From positions 1-22,583 of the forward strand of contig QUFC01000054.1 in NCBI GenBank assembly GCA_003478355.1: a stretch of 22,583 nucleotides of DNA, given 5' to 3'. The notes below the pieces were generated by a model. That model worked only from the letters and a program-made list of their open reading frames with translations, did not search any database and was not told where the DNA came from. Position numbers and translations under genes: made by a program. The stretch is from Lachnospiraceae bacterium AM48-27BH. Lineage in GTDB: Bacteria; Bacillota; Clostridia; Lachnospirales; Lachnospiraceae. Shown in pieces: positions 1 to 8,299 of this stretch (its first letter is position 1; every line of letters begins with the position of its first letter).

Positions 1-59
1 CATTGAGAGTTCGGATCAACAGAAAAACTCCTCAATGGAGAACAGGGCCCTTCCCTAAC

Positions 60-94
60 AAAAAAATAGACAGCTACTTATCGTAACTGCCTAT
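60..94 (-). terminator. Intrinsic terminator of the MarR-lipoprotein operon
   Basis: A 12-bp stem (66-77 with 83-94, including G-T wobble pairs) and a 5-nt loop are followed on the minus strand by seven T residues (66-60). It lies 16 nt past the stop codon of the lipoprotein gene and closes the minus-strand transcript. No T-run exists on the plus side, so it works in one direction. Confidence 0.85.
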
Positions 95-109
95 CTCTTC
101 TCATACACA

Positions 110-742
110 TTATTCGACTGTCTTATAATCTTCTACATAAGTCAGCACATCGCCATCTAAGTTCTCACCACTGTAAGCTTCGCCATTTACCAGAATCTCT
201 AAGCTGTCTAACTCAAAATTTTCACAGAAGGTGTTGCCAATGGCACATAACACAGCCTTAGAAGCATATGGGTCTAACTGGGACAGATCCAGGGTACCGA
301 CTCTCTCGCCGGAACCAGTTTCGGATGCGTCTACACCTGGGCCTGCTTTCTCACCACCGGAAATATCAAAGGAATTCACGGTAGTTCCTTCATCCAGAAT
401 GGATTTCTCTACCAGAAGTGCTGCAACTGTATCTGCATCAACTGTTTCTGCGTCTTCCATCTCTGTCTTTAAGCCGTTTCCCTCGTCATTTAACATATAA
501 ACTAAAACACTCTCCATCACCTCTGCGTTTGGATCCGGGGTCTCCGTTTTAGGGTCAACTGCCGGTTGATTCAATGCTCTTGCCTCTTCTGGTGTTAAAC
601 CGTCCGGGCTTAAATTCTCTCCGCTCTTCTCACCTGCCTGATTCTCCGTCTGAGCTTTCGTTGGCTCAACCTTTGTTGGGGAACAAGCGGCTAAAGACAG
701 TGCCATCATCATTCCTGCAGCGTATACAGCTAATTTTTTCAT
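110..742 (-). CDS. GerMN-domain lipoprotein
   Basis: A predicted 210-residue membrane-anchored lipoprotein. The start at 742 is chosen over an upstream in-frame start because AAGGAG lies 9 nt before it and because residues 1-20 then form a lipoprotein signal peptide: MKK, a hydrophobic stretch, and the lipobox LAAC with Cys20 as the acylated residue. Residues of about 22-75 are a low-complexity Pro/Glu/Thr-rich linker. Residues of about 75-205 resemble the GerMN domain known from GerM, a sporulation and spore-germination lipoprotein: an initial beta strand (SVLVYMLND), a DLSQLDP element, and a late ILVNGE strand. The gene follows the MarR gene by 17 nt and ends at a terminator, so the two are probably co-transcribed. 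The family is recognised from pattern only. A role in spore or envelope processes is inference. Confidence 0.75.
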   Translation of the reverse strand: MKKLAVYAAGMMMALSLAACSPTKVEPTKAQTENQAGEKSGENLSPDGLTPEEARALNQPAVDPKTETPDPNAEVMESVLVYMLNDEGNGLKTEMEDAETVDADTVAALLVEKSILDEGTTVNSFDISGGEKAGPGVDASETGSGERVGTLDLSQLDPYASKAVLCAIGNTFCENFELDSLEILVNGEAYSGENLDGDVLTYVEDYKTVE

Positions 743-759
743 AATTTTTGTCTCCTTCT

Positions 760-1203
760 TTAGTTCTCTTGCCAATTTCGAAACCATTTATTTAATTTCG
801 TCAGGGTTTTAATCAGTAACTCCATCTCCTCCGATGTCAGTTCATCGGATATGCTGTCGATCATCGCCTTATGAAACCGTGCGTGATGAACATAAGCGGC
901 CCTGCCCCGCTCCGTCAGGGAAATATAAACCACTCTCCGGTCCTCTTTGCCACGTTCCCGAAGAACATATCCTTTTTTCACAAGGCTGTTCATGGCGATG
1001 GTCAGAGTTCCTACTGTTACAGAAATTTCTCTGGCGATGGTTGACATGTTTTTAGGCTCGTTCATGCCGATCGCTTCTATAATATGCATATCATTGTTGG
1101 TGATATCCTGAAATTCCTCCGTGATAATGGCTTTCTGTTCGATATCCATAACATCCCGGAACAAATTCACCAAAACTTCATTCAGCGTCTTGTAAGTATC
1201 CAC
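760..1203 (-). CDS. MarR-family transcriptional regulator, possibly FabT-like
   Basis: A 147-residue winged-helix DNA-binding protein of the MarR family. The helix-turn-helix lies at about residues 52-75 (MSTIAREISVTVGTLTIAMN) and is followed by the wing with the typical ERGKEDRRVVYISLTERG signature. Helical N- and C-terminal parts would form the dimer interface. Translation starts at a GTG at 1203, with AGAGGA about 7 nt upstream. In Firmicutes, FabT is a MarR protein that represses fatty-acid genes by binding a TTTGA-N3-TCAAA palindrome. Exactly such a palindrome sits on the fabH promoter in this window (13612-13624), which makes this protein a good FabT candidate, though it is encoded about 12 kb from that site and not next to fabH as in streptococci. 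It has its own promoter (1245-1273). The MarR call is firm; the FabT role is inference. Confidence 0.88.
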   Translation of the reverse strand: MDTYKTLNEVLVNLFRDVMDIEQKAIITEEFQDITNNDMHIIEAIGMNEPKNMSTIAREISVTVGTLTIAMNSLVKKGYVLRERGKEDRRVVYISLTERGRAAYVHHARFHKAMIDSISDELTSEEMELLIKTLTKLNKWFRNWQEN

Positions 1204-1244
1204 TGCTCATCCTCTCGTCTGACGATCTTTAAAGTTTCTTAACG

Positions 1245-1273
1245 ATTATACATGATTTCAATTTCAATAGCAA
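1245..1273 (-). promoter_or_regulatory. Promoter of the MarR-lipoprotein operon
   Basis: On the minus strand, TTGCTA (1273-1268; 4 of 6 consensus) and TATAAT (1250-1245; perfect) are separated by 17 nt. The site lies in the gap between spmB and the MarR gene, about 40 nt before the GTG start, so the regulator can be expressed without spmAB. Confidence 0.6.
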
Positions 1274-1294
1274 CCACCTATTCTTAGAGTTTTC

Positions 1295-1825
1295 TTACAA
1301 AAAGCCAGCTTTTACCATTAAAATGCTCATGAACATCCCGAAGACTGTCGCCATCAGCGCCCCGGGAAGTGTATAACGGGTTTTTTTGACCTCTGCTGCC
1401 ATAAAATACAGACTCATCGTATAAAAAATAGTTTCTGTACAGGAAAGCAGCAGCGATACCATCAATCCGATCCGGGAATCCGGCCCGTATTCCTTGAAAA
1501 TGTCCAGCGCCAGCCCGGTTGCTGCACTGGAAGAAAATAATTTCACCACCGCTACCGGAATCACCTGGGACGGGACTCCTGCTTTCTCCGCCACGGGAGA
1601 AAGAAATCCAGCAAACCACTCCAATAACCCCGATGCCCGCAGAATCCCGGTTCCCACCATCAGCCCAACCAGCGTAGGAAATACACCCACAACGGTTCTG
1701 GCTCCTTCTTTGGCCCCCTCTGCGAAATCATCGTAGACTGGTCGTTTCATCAAGACGCCGAAGGTTACCATGTATACAATAACCAAAGGAATCATGAAAC
1801 GGGAAATATAAAGGAGGAATCTCAT
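1295..1825 (-). CDS. spmB: Spore maturation protein B (nucleoside-recognition domain membrane protein)
   Basis: A 176-residue integral membrane protein close in length to B. subtilis SpmB (178). It carries several hydrophobic segments (residues of about 5-25, 45-65, 90-110, 125-145 and 155-175) and the family signature around GAREGA/VVGVFPTLVGLMVGTGILRASG and VAVVKLFSSSAATG. In B. subtilis, SpmA and SpmB act in the spore-forming cell and are needed for full dehydration of the spore core and heat resistance. The ATG at 1825 overlaps the spmA stop codon in an ATGA arrangement, and AGGAGGT lies 9 nt upstream, so translation is coupled to spmA. No clear terminator separates it from the MarR promoter. 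Confidence 0.9.
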   Translation of the reverse strand: MRFLLYISRFMIPLVIVYMVTFGVLMKRPVYDDFAEGAKEGARTVVGVFPTLVGLMVGTGILRASGLLEWFAGFLSPVAEKAGVPSQVIPVAVVKLFSSSAATGLALDIFKEYGPDSRIGLMVSLLLSCTETIFYTMSLYFMAAEVKKTRYTLPGALMATVFGMFMSILMVKAGFL

Positions 1826-2576
1826 AAGCGCCCACCTCCTGCGTTACCATCGGTCCATGATTCCTGTCCAGGCATTCCACGATTCTGCATTCCACGATTC
1901 TGCATTCCACGATTCTGTATTCCACGATTCTGCCATCTCCATTTCTGAGCTTCCCGTCTCTTTAATTCCAGACTTTGTCTTTCCCTGCAGAATACCACCG
2001 CCACAAGAGTTGTCACCAATGTGATCACAAGGGCTGGGCCTACGATCGCCATTGGCATGCGGCTGCCATACCGGCTGCGGTAGGCGATCATATTCACCGG
2101 GATCAGCTGAAGGGAAGAAATGTTGATGATCAGAAAGGTACACATTTCCCCGCTGGCAGTGCCTCTGGAACGCTTCTGGCGTACATAGGATCTGCACTGC
2201 GGCGTTCTTCTTCCAGCTCTTTTAAATCTTCCATGGCCTTCAATCCCGCAGGTGTTGCCGCCCAGCCAAGTCCCAGGACATTGGCAATGAGATTGGCAGA
2301 GATGGAGCCAACTGCCGGATGGCCACACGGCAGCTCCGGAAATAAGAAATGGATCAACGGCGTCATTTTCCTGGTCAATGCTTCGATCACCCCAGCCCGC
2401 TCACCAATTTTTAAGATCCCGGTCCAGAAGGACATGATCCCAAGCATGGTGATGCACAGGCTGACGGCCTCTCCGGCAGACTGGAAAGCAGCTTCAGTTA
2501 CTGCCTGGATGTTTCCATTAAAACTCCCATATATGATTCCGGCGATCATCATGAACGCCCAGAGTCCATTTAGCAT
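1822..2576 (-). CDS. spmA: Spore maturation protein A, frameshifted in this sequence, with a repetitive C-terminal tail
   Basis: Two overlapping frames together make one SpmA. The frame from 2576 gives the N-terminal two thirds (MLNGLWAFMMIAGIIYGSFN, later SANLIANVLGLGWAATPAGL) and stops at 2130. The C-terminal part (MCTFLIINISSLQLIPVNMI, then GSRMPMAIVGPALV) is in another frame and runs to 1822. One extra G in the GGGG run at 2153-2150, or any other added base close to 2150-2162, would join them into 251 residues. B. subtilis SpmA has 196 residues, so this protein carries a tail of about 55 residues, of which 20 come from four copies of a QNRG(M/I) repeat. The stop overlaps the spmB start (ATGA). 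The break looks like a missing base, either a sequencing error or a recent mutation. The ribosome site (AGGGA) is weak. Confidence 0.85.
1873..1932 (-). repeat. spmA: Four tandem 15-bp repeats in the 3' end of spmA
   Basis: Four adjacent copies of CATTCCACGATTCTG (plus strand; the copy at 1918 begins with T). The unit is a multiple of three and has no stop codon in any of the three minus frames, so gain or loss of copies keeps spmA open. In the spmA frame it codes for QNRG(M/I) repeats. Confidence 0.9.
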
Positions 2577-2694
2577 ATTGGTCTGTCCCTGGTCTTTTTT
2601 TCACTATATGAAGAAGATAGGATAATTCATGCCTGTGAGTTTTACGAAAATGAATCCTGTATACAACATTCACAGCCATAGGACGCGGCACCAG

Positions 2695-3005
2695 ATTTCT
2701 TATGAACGAAAACTGGGGGATCCCGCGTCTCTTACTGCGAAATCCCCCTTCGTAATTCTTAGGGTCAAAAACTTTTGACCCCTCTGATACCGGATTGCTC
2801 CGCACTACGTGCTCCCGCATCTCCGCTCTGCTTCGGTCGGTGCTAAACATGTGCCACTGGCACATAGCACCCTCAAAAACATTCGTAATTCGCTCATTTT
2901 TCTTTGAAAAATGGCTGCTTACTCATGTTTTTGGCGGGTCTCAAGGTCAAAAATTCTCCTGCAAGCAAGCTTGCGTCGAACTTCTGACCTTTTGACCCTG
3001 GTATC
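2695..3005. repeat. Palindrome-rich intergenic element, probably a dispersed repeat
   Basis: The gap between spmA and the flavoprotein gene (2577-3008) holds no convincing gene. It does hold a chain of strong inverted repeats: 2715-2726 with 2737-2748 (12 bp, two wobbles); GGGTCAAAA/TTTTGACCC at 2762-2781 with a 2-nt loop; a nested hairpin at 2839-2871 with GGTGCT/AGCACC outside and ATGTGCCA/TGGCACAT inside; and a long imperfect cruciform at 2943-2991 capped by GCAAGC-AA-GCTTGC. A further TTTTGACCC copy lies at 2991-2999. Open frames of 65-115 codons cross the region on both strands but have no domain features, as expected of a structured repeat. The multicopy nature is inferred from the structure and needs a genome search. 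Confidence 0.6.
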
Positions 3006-3008
3006 ATA

Positions 3009-4139
3009 TTATATCCCAAATACCAGATCGTCCATCACTTCCTGCACAGTCTCGATCCGTTCTGCCCGATATGCGTTGCTTCCGCAGAATAACAACGCCT
3101 GGTCTAAATGACCCTCTGCAGCCTGAACCAAAGCGTCCGTGATACAATACGGGATCTTGGCACGGTCACAGCGTTCCAGGCACTGATAGCAGTGTTTTGG
3201 CGGCTTCCGCTCTGCTTCTACCTGTTTTAAGAATGCATTGCGGATGGCTCTGCCTGGCATTCCCACCGGGCTCTTGGTGATGACGATATCTTCCTGTTTT
3301 GCCTGAATGTACGCCTGCTTGTAAGCCTCTGGCGCATCACATTCCTCCGTGGTGACAAAACGTGTTGCCACCTGGACACCGTCTGCACCTAATTCCAGCT
3401 GGCGAAGGACGTCCTCATGAGTATAGATGCCACCAGCAACGACAACCGGGATCATTTTCCCATATTTTTCACCTAACTTTTTCACAAAATCGATGATGGA
3501 ACGGATCTCCGCCTCATAAGCTTCTTTATGGAAGGTATGAGCCGTATCGGTGGTATCGGCCTCCAATTCTGCCAGCTGCTCTCTGGAAAATCCCAGATGC
3601 CCGCCTGCCAATGGCCCCTCGATCACCACCAGATCCGGAGTGGTCTGGTATTTCCGCTCCCATAATTTACAGATCACAGAAACGGATTTTAAAGAAGAAA
3701 CAATGGGCGCCAGTTTGGTTTTTAATCCCGCCGCCGGATCGCCCGCCTTACCTTCTGCCTCTCGGACATACTCTGGAAGAGAAACCGGAAGACCCGCACC
3801 GGAAATGATGATGTCAGCGCCGGCTTTCACTGCGGTTTTGACGTATTCCTCGTAGTTTCTGGTGGCTACCATGATGTTAAAGCCGATGACACCTTTGGGC
3901 GCAATCTCTCTGGCTTTTTTCAGTTCACTTCCAATGGCTCTTAAGTTGGCTTTTAACGGGTTTTCCTTAAAATCTGGCTCCCGGAAACCGATCTGGGCCG
4001 TGGAAATGATTCCAACTCCTCCGGCTTTTGCCACAGCTCCGGCCAGAGAGGACAGGCTGATGCCAACTCCCATGCCGCCCTGGATCACTGGTTTCTCGAT
4101 CACCAGATCACCGATTACTAATGGTTTCATTTTTTCCAT
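3009..4139 (-). CDS. FabK/nitronate-monooxygenase-like FMN oxidoreductase with C-terminal Cys cluster
   Basis: A 376-residue TIM-barrel flavoprotein of the 2-nitropropane dioxygenase/FabK family. Visible signatures are the N-terminal VIQGGMGVGIS, the conserved-His motif IEGPLAGGHLGF and the FMN phosphate-binding region VVVAGGIYTHEDV...LGADGVQVATRF. It differs from the fabK in the same operon by being longer and by a Cys cluster near residue 325 (C-x2-C-x3-C-x7-C), which could bind an Fe-S cluster or metal; this is inference. Two ATGs are possible. The one at 4139 has the better spacing to AGGAGG (6 nt), while the one at 4142 would be only 3 nt away. The ribosome site overlaps the accDA stop codon, so it is translationally coupled as the last gene of the fatty-acid operon. 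A role as a second enoyl-ACP reductase, a nitronate monooxygenase or another flavin enzyme cannot be decided here. Confidence 0.8.
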   Translation of the reverse strand: MEKMKPLVIGDLVIEKPVIQGGMGVGISLSSLAGAVAKAGGVGIISTAQIGFREPDFKENPLKANLRAIGSELKKAREIAPKGVIGFNIMVATRNYEEYVKTAVKAGADIIISGAGLPVSLPEYVREAEGKAGDPAAGLKTKLAPIVSSLKSVSVICKLWERKYQTTPDLVVIEGPLAGGHLGFSREQLAELEADTTDTAHTFHKEAYEAEIRSIIDFVKKLGEKYGKMIPVVVAGGIYTHEDVLRQLELGADGVQVATRFVTTEECDAPEAYKQAYIQAKQEDIVITKSPVGMPGRAIRNAFLKQVEAERKPPKHCYQCLERCDRAKIPYCITDALVQAAEGHLDQALLFCGSNAYRAERIETVQEVMDDLVFGI

Positions 4140-4149
4140 CATTTTCCTC

Positions 4150-5916
4150 CTAGAACGCCCGGAATCTTTCGTATCTCTGCTGTGCCAGTTCTTCTCCTGA
4201 CAATTCGCTCATTTCTGATAAGAATCCACCAATTTTCTGGTCTAATACTGCCGTGATCCGTCCCATCTCCTCTGCACAGGCCGGAACCGGCTCCGGGATC
4301 ACCTGGTCAACTACGTGAAGTTCCAACAGGTCTTTGGCGGTCATTTTCATCACTTCCGCCGCCTGGGCCGCTTTTTTGCTGTCTTTCCAGAGAATGGAGG
4401 CAAAGCCTTCTGGAGACAGTACGGAATAAACCGCATTTTCCATCATCCAGACCTGATTTGCCACAGCAACTGCCAGGGCGCCGCCGGAACCACCTTCTCC
4501 GATCACAATGGAAAGTACCGGAACCTTTAAATCCGCCATCTCAAACAAATTTCTGGCAATGGCTTCGCCCTGTCCACGCTCCTCGGCCTCGATGCCGCAG
4601 AATGCGCCTGGAGTGTCCACGAAACAGATCACCGGACGTCCAAAAGCCTCTGCCTGCTTCATCAGCCGAAGAGCCTTGCGGTAACCTTCTGGAGATGGCA
4701 TACCGAAGTTGTATTTTAAGTTCTCCTTGGTGGTCTTGCCTTTCTGCTGTCCGATCACCGTCACCGGCATTCCATGGAACGTAGCGATTCCACCGATGAC
4801 AGCGCCGTCATCGCCGTAATAACGGTCTCCGTGAAGCTCCATGAAATCCGGAAACAGACGGGTGATGTAATCAAGAGCAGTAGGACGGTCGGATTTTCTG
4901 GAAAGAAGGACGTGGTCCCAGGCTGTCTTGACGCCGGATACCGTTTTCTGCTGCGCAGCTATGTGAGCCGATACGCCTGCACAATTCTGGACATCCGACT
5001 GACTCTCTCCACCAACATCCTGGATTTTATTTGAATTATCCACAATCTCATCCGCAGTTTTCCCCACGCCATGCACCCGCAGGATCTGGCCCAGCACCTC
5101 TTTCATCTCTTCACGAGACACAATTTTATCCACAAATCCATGCTCTAATAAGAATTCTGCTCTCTGGAAGCCCTCCGGCAGTTTCTGCCCGATGGTCTGC
5201 TGGATCACTCTCGGTCCTGCAAATCCGATCAGCGCTCCCGGCTCGGCTAAGATCACATCACCTAACATGGCAAAGCTGGCAGTTACGCCTCCGGTAGTCG
5301 GATCAGTCAGGACACTGATAAATAGCTGGCCTGCCTCATGGTGCCGTTTCAGCGCCGCGCTGGTCTTTGCCATCTGCATCAGGGAGATACACCCCTCCTG
5401 CATTCTGGCGCCGCCGGAGCAGGCAAAGATGATCACCGGAAGTTTTTCTTCGGTTGCCCGCTCTACCATCCGTGTGATCTTCTCACCTACCACATGACCC
5501 ATGCTGCTCATCATAAATCGGGCATCACAGACACCGATAGCAGATTTCTGCCCCTGGATCTTACAGCTTCCGGTGACAATGGCCTCATTTAACCTGGTTT
5601 TCTCCTGAGCTGCCTGTACCTTTTCCTCATAGCCTGGGAAGCCTAACGGGTTGGAGAACTCCATCTGGGCGTTCCACTCCTCAAAGGTTCCTGGATCTGC
5701 CACCAGATCGATCCGGCGGTAGGCATGCACCCGGAAATATGCCTTACACTTCGGGCAGATATAATTATTATTTTTCACGTCCTCGCCGTACACCGGCTGT
5801 CCGCATTTTTTACATTTTCTCCAAAGGCCCTCTGGAATATTCGGTTCATTTTTTGAATGATTCTTGTATTTTGTATCAATCAGCGTGTACGTTTTCTTAA
5901 ACATATCTCTCAACAT
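4150..5916 (-). CDS. accDA: Acetyl-CoA carboxylase carboxyltransferase, fused beta and alpha subunits
   Basis: A 588-residue fusion of the two carboxyltransferase subunits that move the carboxyl group from carboxybiotin to acetyl-CoA, giving malonyl-CoA. The N-terminal AccD half (about 1-290) begins with a four-Cys zinc ribbon (Cys35, Cys38, Cys54, Cys57) and contains the crotonase-fold core ([23 protein letters not shown]). A hydrophilic linker follows at about 290-320. The AccA half (about 320-588) holds [17 protein letters not shown], the GGIATFHG stretch, [10 protein letters not shown] and [10 protein letters not shown]. In most bacteria accD and accA are separate genes; here one uninterrupted frame covers both. 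The ATG at 5916 has AGGAGG 10 nt upstream and is preferred over a second ATG at 5904. It lies 52 nt after accC and overlaps the ribosome site of the next gene. Confidence 0.96.
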   Translation of the reverse strand: MLRDMFKKTYTLIDTKYKNHSKNEPNIPEGLWRKCKKCGQPVYGEDVKNNNYICPKCKAYFRVHAYRRIDLVADPGTFEEWNAQMEFSNPLGFPGYEEKVQAAQEKTRLNEAIVTGSCKIQGQKSAIGVCDARFMMSSMGHVVGEKITRMVERATEEKLPVIIFACSGGARMQEGCISLMQMAKTSAALKRHHEAGQLFISVLTDPTTGGVTASFAMLGDVILAEPGALIGFAGPRVIQQTIGQKLPEGFQRAEFLLEHGFVDKIVSREEMKEVLGQILRVHGVGKTADEIVDNSNKIQDVGGESQSDVQNCAGVSAHIAAQQKTVSGVKTAWDHVLLSRKSDRPTALDYITRLFPDFMELHGDRYYGDDGAVIGGIATFHGMPVTVIGQQKGKTTKENLKYNFGMPSPEGYRKALRLMKQAEAFGRPVICFVDTPGAFCGIEAEERGQGEAIARNLFEMADLKVPVLSIVIGEGGSGGALAVAVANQVWMMENAVYSVLSPEGFASILWKDSKKAAQAAEVMKMTAKDLLELHVVDQVIPEPVPACAEEMGRITAVLDQKIGGFLSEMSELSGEELAQQRYERFRAF

Positions 5917-5968
5917 GTTCTATGGCCCTCCTTTCCAGTGCCTTGGAGTGTACTAGAGTTTTTCTCTT

Positions 5969-7324
5969 TCATTCTTTACAATACTGTGGGAAATACGTGG
6001 GAATAAAATGGGTATCCGTATCCCCCTTCTGATAAGCCTCGTGGCTTAAGATCTCATACTGGAAATCCAGATTGGTCTCGATCCCCTCGATCACCAGCTC
6101 TCCAAGAGCGCTCCGCATTTTGGCGATGGCAGTCTCCCGGTCTTCGCCGTGAACAATTAATTTCAGCAGCATGGAGTCGTAGTTCGCCGGAACCTGATAA
6201 TCATTGTAAATATGAGTGTCGATGCGTACTCCATTGCCGCCCGGCACATGGACATTGGTGATCTTTCCAGGACACGGCATAAAATTCTTCGCCGGATTTT
6301 CGGCGTTGATCCGGCATTCGATGGCGTGTCCGGTGAGATGGATGTCATCCTGTGTCATAGACAGCCGCTCGCCAGCCGCGATCTTGATCTGTTCTTTGAT
6401 CAGATCCAGCCCTGTCACCATCTCCGTAACCGGGTGCTCCACCTGGATCCGGGTGTTCATTTCCATAAAATAGAAATTTTTATCTTTATCTAACAAAAAC
6501 TCGATAGTTCCCGCATTTTCATAACCAACCGCTTTGGCTGCGCGAATGGCAGTCTCGCCCATTTTCTTGCGCAGCTCCGGGGAAATGGCAGCGCAGGGGG
6601 ATTCCTCCAGCACCTTCTGATGACGGCGCTGGATGGAGCAGTCACGCTCTCCCAGATGCACCACATTGCCATATTTATCTGCCAGAATCTGGAACTCGAT
6701 GTGCCGTGGGCGTTCCACGTAGCGCTCCAGGTACATTGTATCATCGGAAAATCCTTTAATGGACTCCATCTGGGCATTCTGGAAATTAGCGTCAAAGTCC
6801 TCCGGACCTCTGGAGATCCGCATGCCCTTTCCACCGCCGCCGGAGGATGCCTTGATCATCACCGGATAACCGATCTCCTCTGCCATTTTTCTGGCTTCTT
6901 CCACCGTATAGACCGGAGTTTTGCTTCCCGGGACTACCGGAACTCCTGCCTCCATCATGGTTTTTCTTGCCTCGGATTTGTTGCCCATCCGGTGGATGAT
7001 CTCTGCGGACGGTCCGATGAACGCAATATTGCATTTTGCACATAATTCCGCGAATTTTGCATTTTCTGATAAAAATCCAAATCCCGGATGAATCGCTTCC
7101 GCACCCATGGCAACGGTTGCCGCCAGGATCTGTTCCATATTCAGATAACTTTTGGTAGACGGAGCCGGTCCGATGCAGATGGCTTCATCCGCAAGCAGGG
7201 TATGAAGGCTGTCCCGGTCTGCCTCAGAATAAACTGCGACTGACTGGATTCCCATTTCCCTGCAGGCCCGGATGATCCGCACCGCGATCTCGCCCCGGTT
7301 GGCAATCAATATCTTACGAAACAT
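5969..7324 (-). CDS. accC: Acetyl-CoA carboxylase, biotin carboxylase subunit
   Basis: A 451-residue ATP-grasp enzyme of usual family length that carboxylates the biotin on AccB with ATP and bicarbonate. In order: the N-terminal nucleotide-binding start KILIANRGEIAVRIIRACRE, the glycine-rich ATP loop SSGGGGKGMR at about 160-170, the GERDCSIQRRHQKVLEE stretch, and the catalytic MEMNTRIQVEHPVTE motif at about 287-301, followed by the C-terminal biotin-carboxylase domain. The ATG at 7324 is 9 nt after the fabZ stop, whose TAG is directly followed by the GGGG of the ribosome site, so the two genes are tightly coupled. Nothing looks damaged. Confidence 0.97.
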   Translation of the reverse strand: MFRKILIANRGEIAVRIIRACREMGIQSVAVYSEADRDSLHTLLADEAICIGPAPSTKSYLNMEQILAATVAMGAEAIHPGFGFLSENAKFAELCAKCNIAFIGPSAEIIHRMGNKSEARKTMMEAGVPVVPGSKTPVYTVEEARKMAEEIGYPVMIKASSGGGGKGMRISRGPEDFDANFQNAQMESIKGFSDDTMYLERYVERPRHIEFQILADKYGNVVHLGERDCSIQRRHQKVLEESPCAAISPELRKKMGETAIRAAKAVGYENAGTIEFLLDKDKNFYFMEMNTRIQVEHPVTEMVTGLDLIKEQIKIAAGERLSMTQDDIHLTGHAIECRINAENPAKNFMPCPGKITNVHVPGGNGVRIDTHIYNDYQVPANYDSMLLKLIVHGEDRETAIAKMRSALGELVIEGIETNLDFQYEILSHEAYQKGDTDTHFIPTYFPQYCKE

Positions 7325-7333
7325 AGTTTTCCC

Positions 7334-7756
7334 CTATCCGATCATAAATGTTAATTCTGCAGAAACAGCAACCTTGCCGTCAACCGTAGCAACCGCTTTT
7401 CCTATGCCAACCGGTCCCTTCTGCTTAATGATCTCGCATTCCAGCTTTAATTTATCTCCAGGAACCACTTTCCGTTTGAATTTTGCTTTATCAATGGCTC
7501 CAAAATAAGCGGTCTTGCCCTTATTTTCCTCTACACTTAAGATGGCAACCGCACCAACCTGAGCTAACGCCTCGATCATCAGGACGCCCGGCATGACCGG
7601 CTCCTGTGGAAAATGGCCGCGGAACTGCGGCTCATCGTAAGTGATACATTTATAACCTACGGCTCTCACTCCCGGCTCCAGTTCTTCGATGCAGTCGATC
7701 AGAAGAAATGGATGTCTGTGGGGAATGATCTCCTGAATTTCTTTAATTCCCAGCAT
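7334..7756 (-). CDS. fabZ: 3-hydroxyacyl-ACP dehydratase FabZ
   Basis: A 140-residue hot-dog-fold dehydratase that removes water from 3-hydroxyacyl-ACP to give the trans-2-enoyl product reduced by FabK. It shows [11 protein letters not shown] at residues 11-21 and the active-site segment [20 protein letters not shown], with the catalytic pair His48 and Glu62. Length is normal for the family. The start at 7756 has GGAG 8 nt upstream; the ribosome site begins at the accB stop codon. No fabA or fabM isomerase is present in the window, so unsaturated fatty-acid synthesis, if any, would need another enzyme or a bifunctional FabZ. Confidence 0.96.
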   Translation of the reverse strand: MLGIKEIQEIIPHRHPFLLIDCIEELEPGVRAVGYKCITYDEPQFRGHFPQEPVMPGVLMIEALAQVGAVAILSVEENKGKTAYFGAIDKAKFKRKVVPGDKLKLECEIIKQKGPVGIGKAVATVDGKVAVSAELTFMIG

Positions 7757-7767
7757 ATGATATCTCC

Positions 7768-8289
7768 TTAATGAATCCGGAACAGCGGCTGGCCATACTC
7801 AACGACCTCTTCATTGCCAACCATGACCTCTTCCACCACTCCGTCATACTCGCTCTCAATCTCATTCATCAGCTTCATAGCCTCAACAATACCCAGAACC
7901 TGTCCCTTTTTCACGGTGTCACCAACTTTTACGAAGCTCTCTGCTTCTGGGGAAGAGGAGCTGTAAAAGGTTCCTACCAACGGGGAAACCACGATTTTAT
8001 CAGAATTGATCGGAGCCGTTTTCGCTGCCGCGCCAGTATTTGCCACAGCGTTGCCTGTCTCCTGTGCTGCGCCTCCTGCTGCACCGAAACTGCCAAAATC
8101 CGGCATCTGCACGCCGGCCACCTGCATTTCGGCTCCTGCAGCTCCAGCTCCGGTATTGCCAGCTACCACGTTAACCACAGGATGTTCCTTCTTCAAAGAC
8201 AGCTTGACATTTCCATCATCTACCTTCAGCTCCGTCAGGCCATTGTCCGCAACCGCCTGCACCAGTGCTAAAATATCCTGAATTTCCAT
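7768..8289 (-). CDS. accB: Biotin carboxyl carrier protein of acetyl-CoA carboxylase
   Basis: A 173-residue carrier protein. Residues 1-35 form the conserved N-terminal helix and strand ([21 protein letters not shown]). Residues of about 40-95 are the flexible Ala/Gly-rich linker usual for AccB. The C-terminal biotinyl domain covers 96-173, with the biotinylation motif EAMKLMNE and the biotin acceptor Lys139. It shuttles carboxybiotin from AccC to AccDA. The ATG at 8289 is preceded by GAGGCGGAAA beginning right at the fabF stop codon. A biotin ligase to modify it is not in the window. Confidence 0.96.
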   Translation of the reverse strand: MEIQDILALVQAVADNGLTELKVDDGNVKLSLKKEHPVVNVVAGNTGAGAAGAEMQVAGVQMPDFGSFGAAGGAAQETGNAVANTGAAAKTAPINSDKIVVSPLVGTFYSSSSPEAESFVKVGDTVKKGQVLGIVEAMKLMNEIESEYDGVVEEVMVGNEEVVEYGQPLFRIH

Positions 8290-8299
8290 TTTCCGCCTC

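Noticed and set aside
1..37. Inverted repeat CATTGAG/CTCAATG at the left edge
   Set aside because: The arms are short with a bulge and a long loop, there is no T-run, and the window edge hides the context. No function can be assigned.
2577..2610. Sporulation sigma-E-like promoter (CATATAGT) before spmA
   Set aside because: The -10-like element fits, but no matching -35 element is found at the right distance. Regulation by sigma-E is plausible for spmA but not supported here.
2518..2995. Open frames of 65-115 codons on both strands in the gap between spmA and the flavoprotein gene
   Set aside because: They have no ribosome site or domain features, overlap one another on both strands, and follow the palindromes. 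They are explained by a structured repeat without stop codons.
4315..7045. Many open frames opposite accDA and accC
   Set aside because: They are shadows of the GC-rich, strongly coding minus strand and lack ribosome sites and recognisable products.
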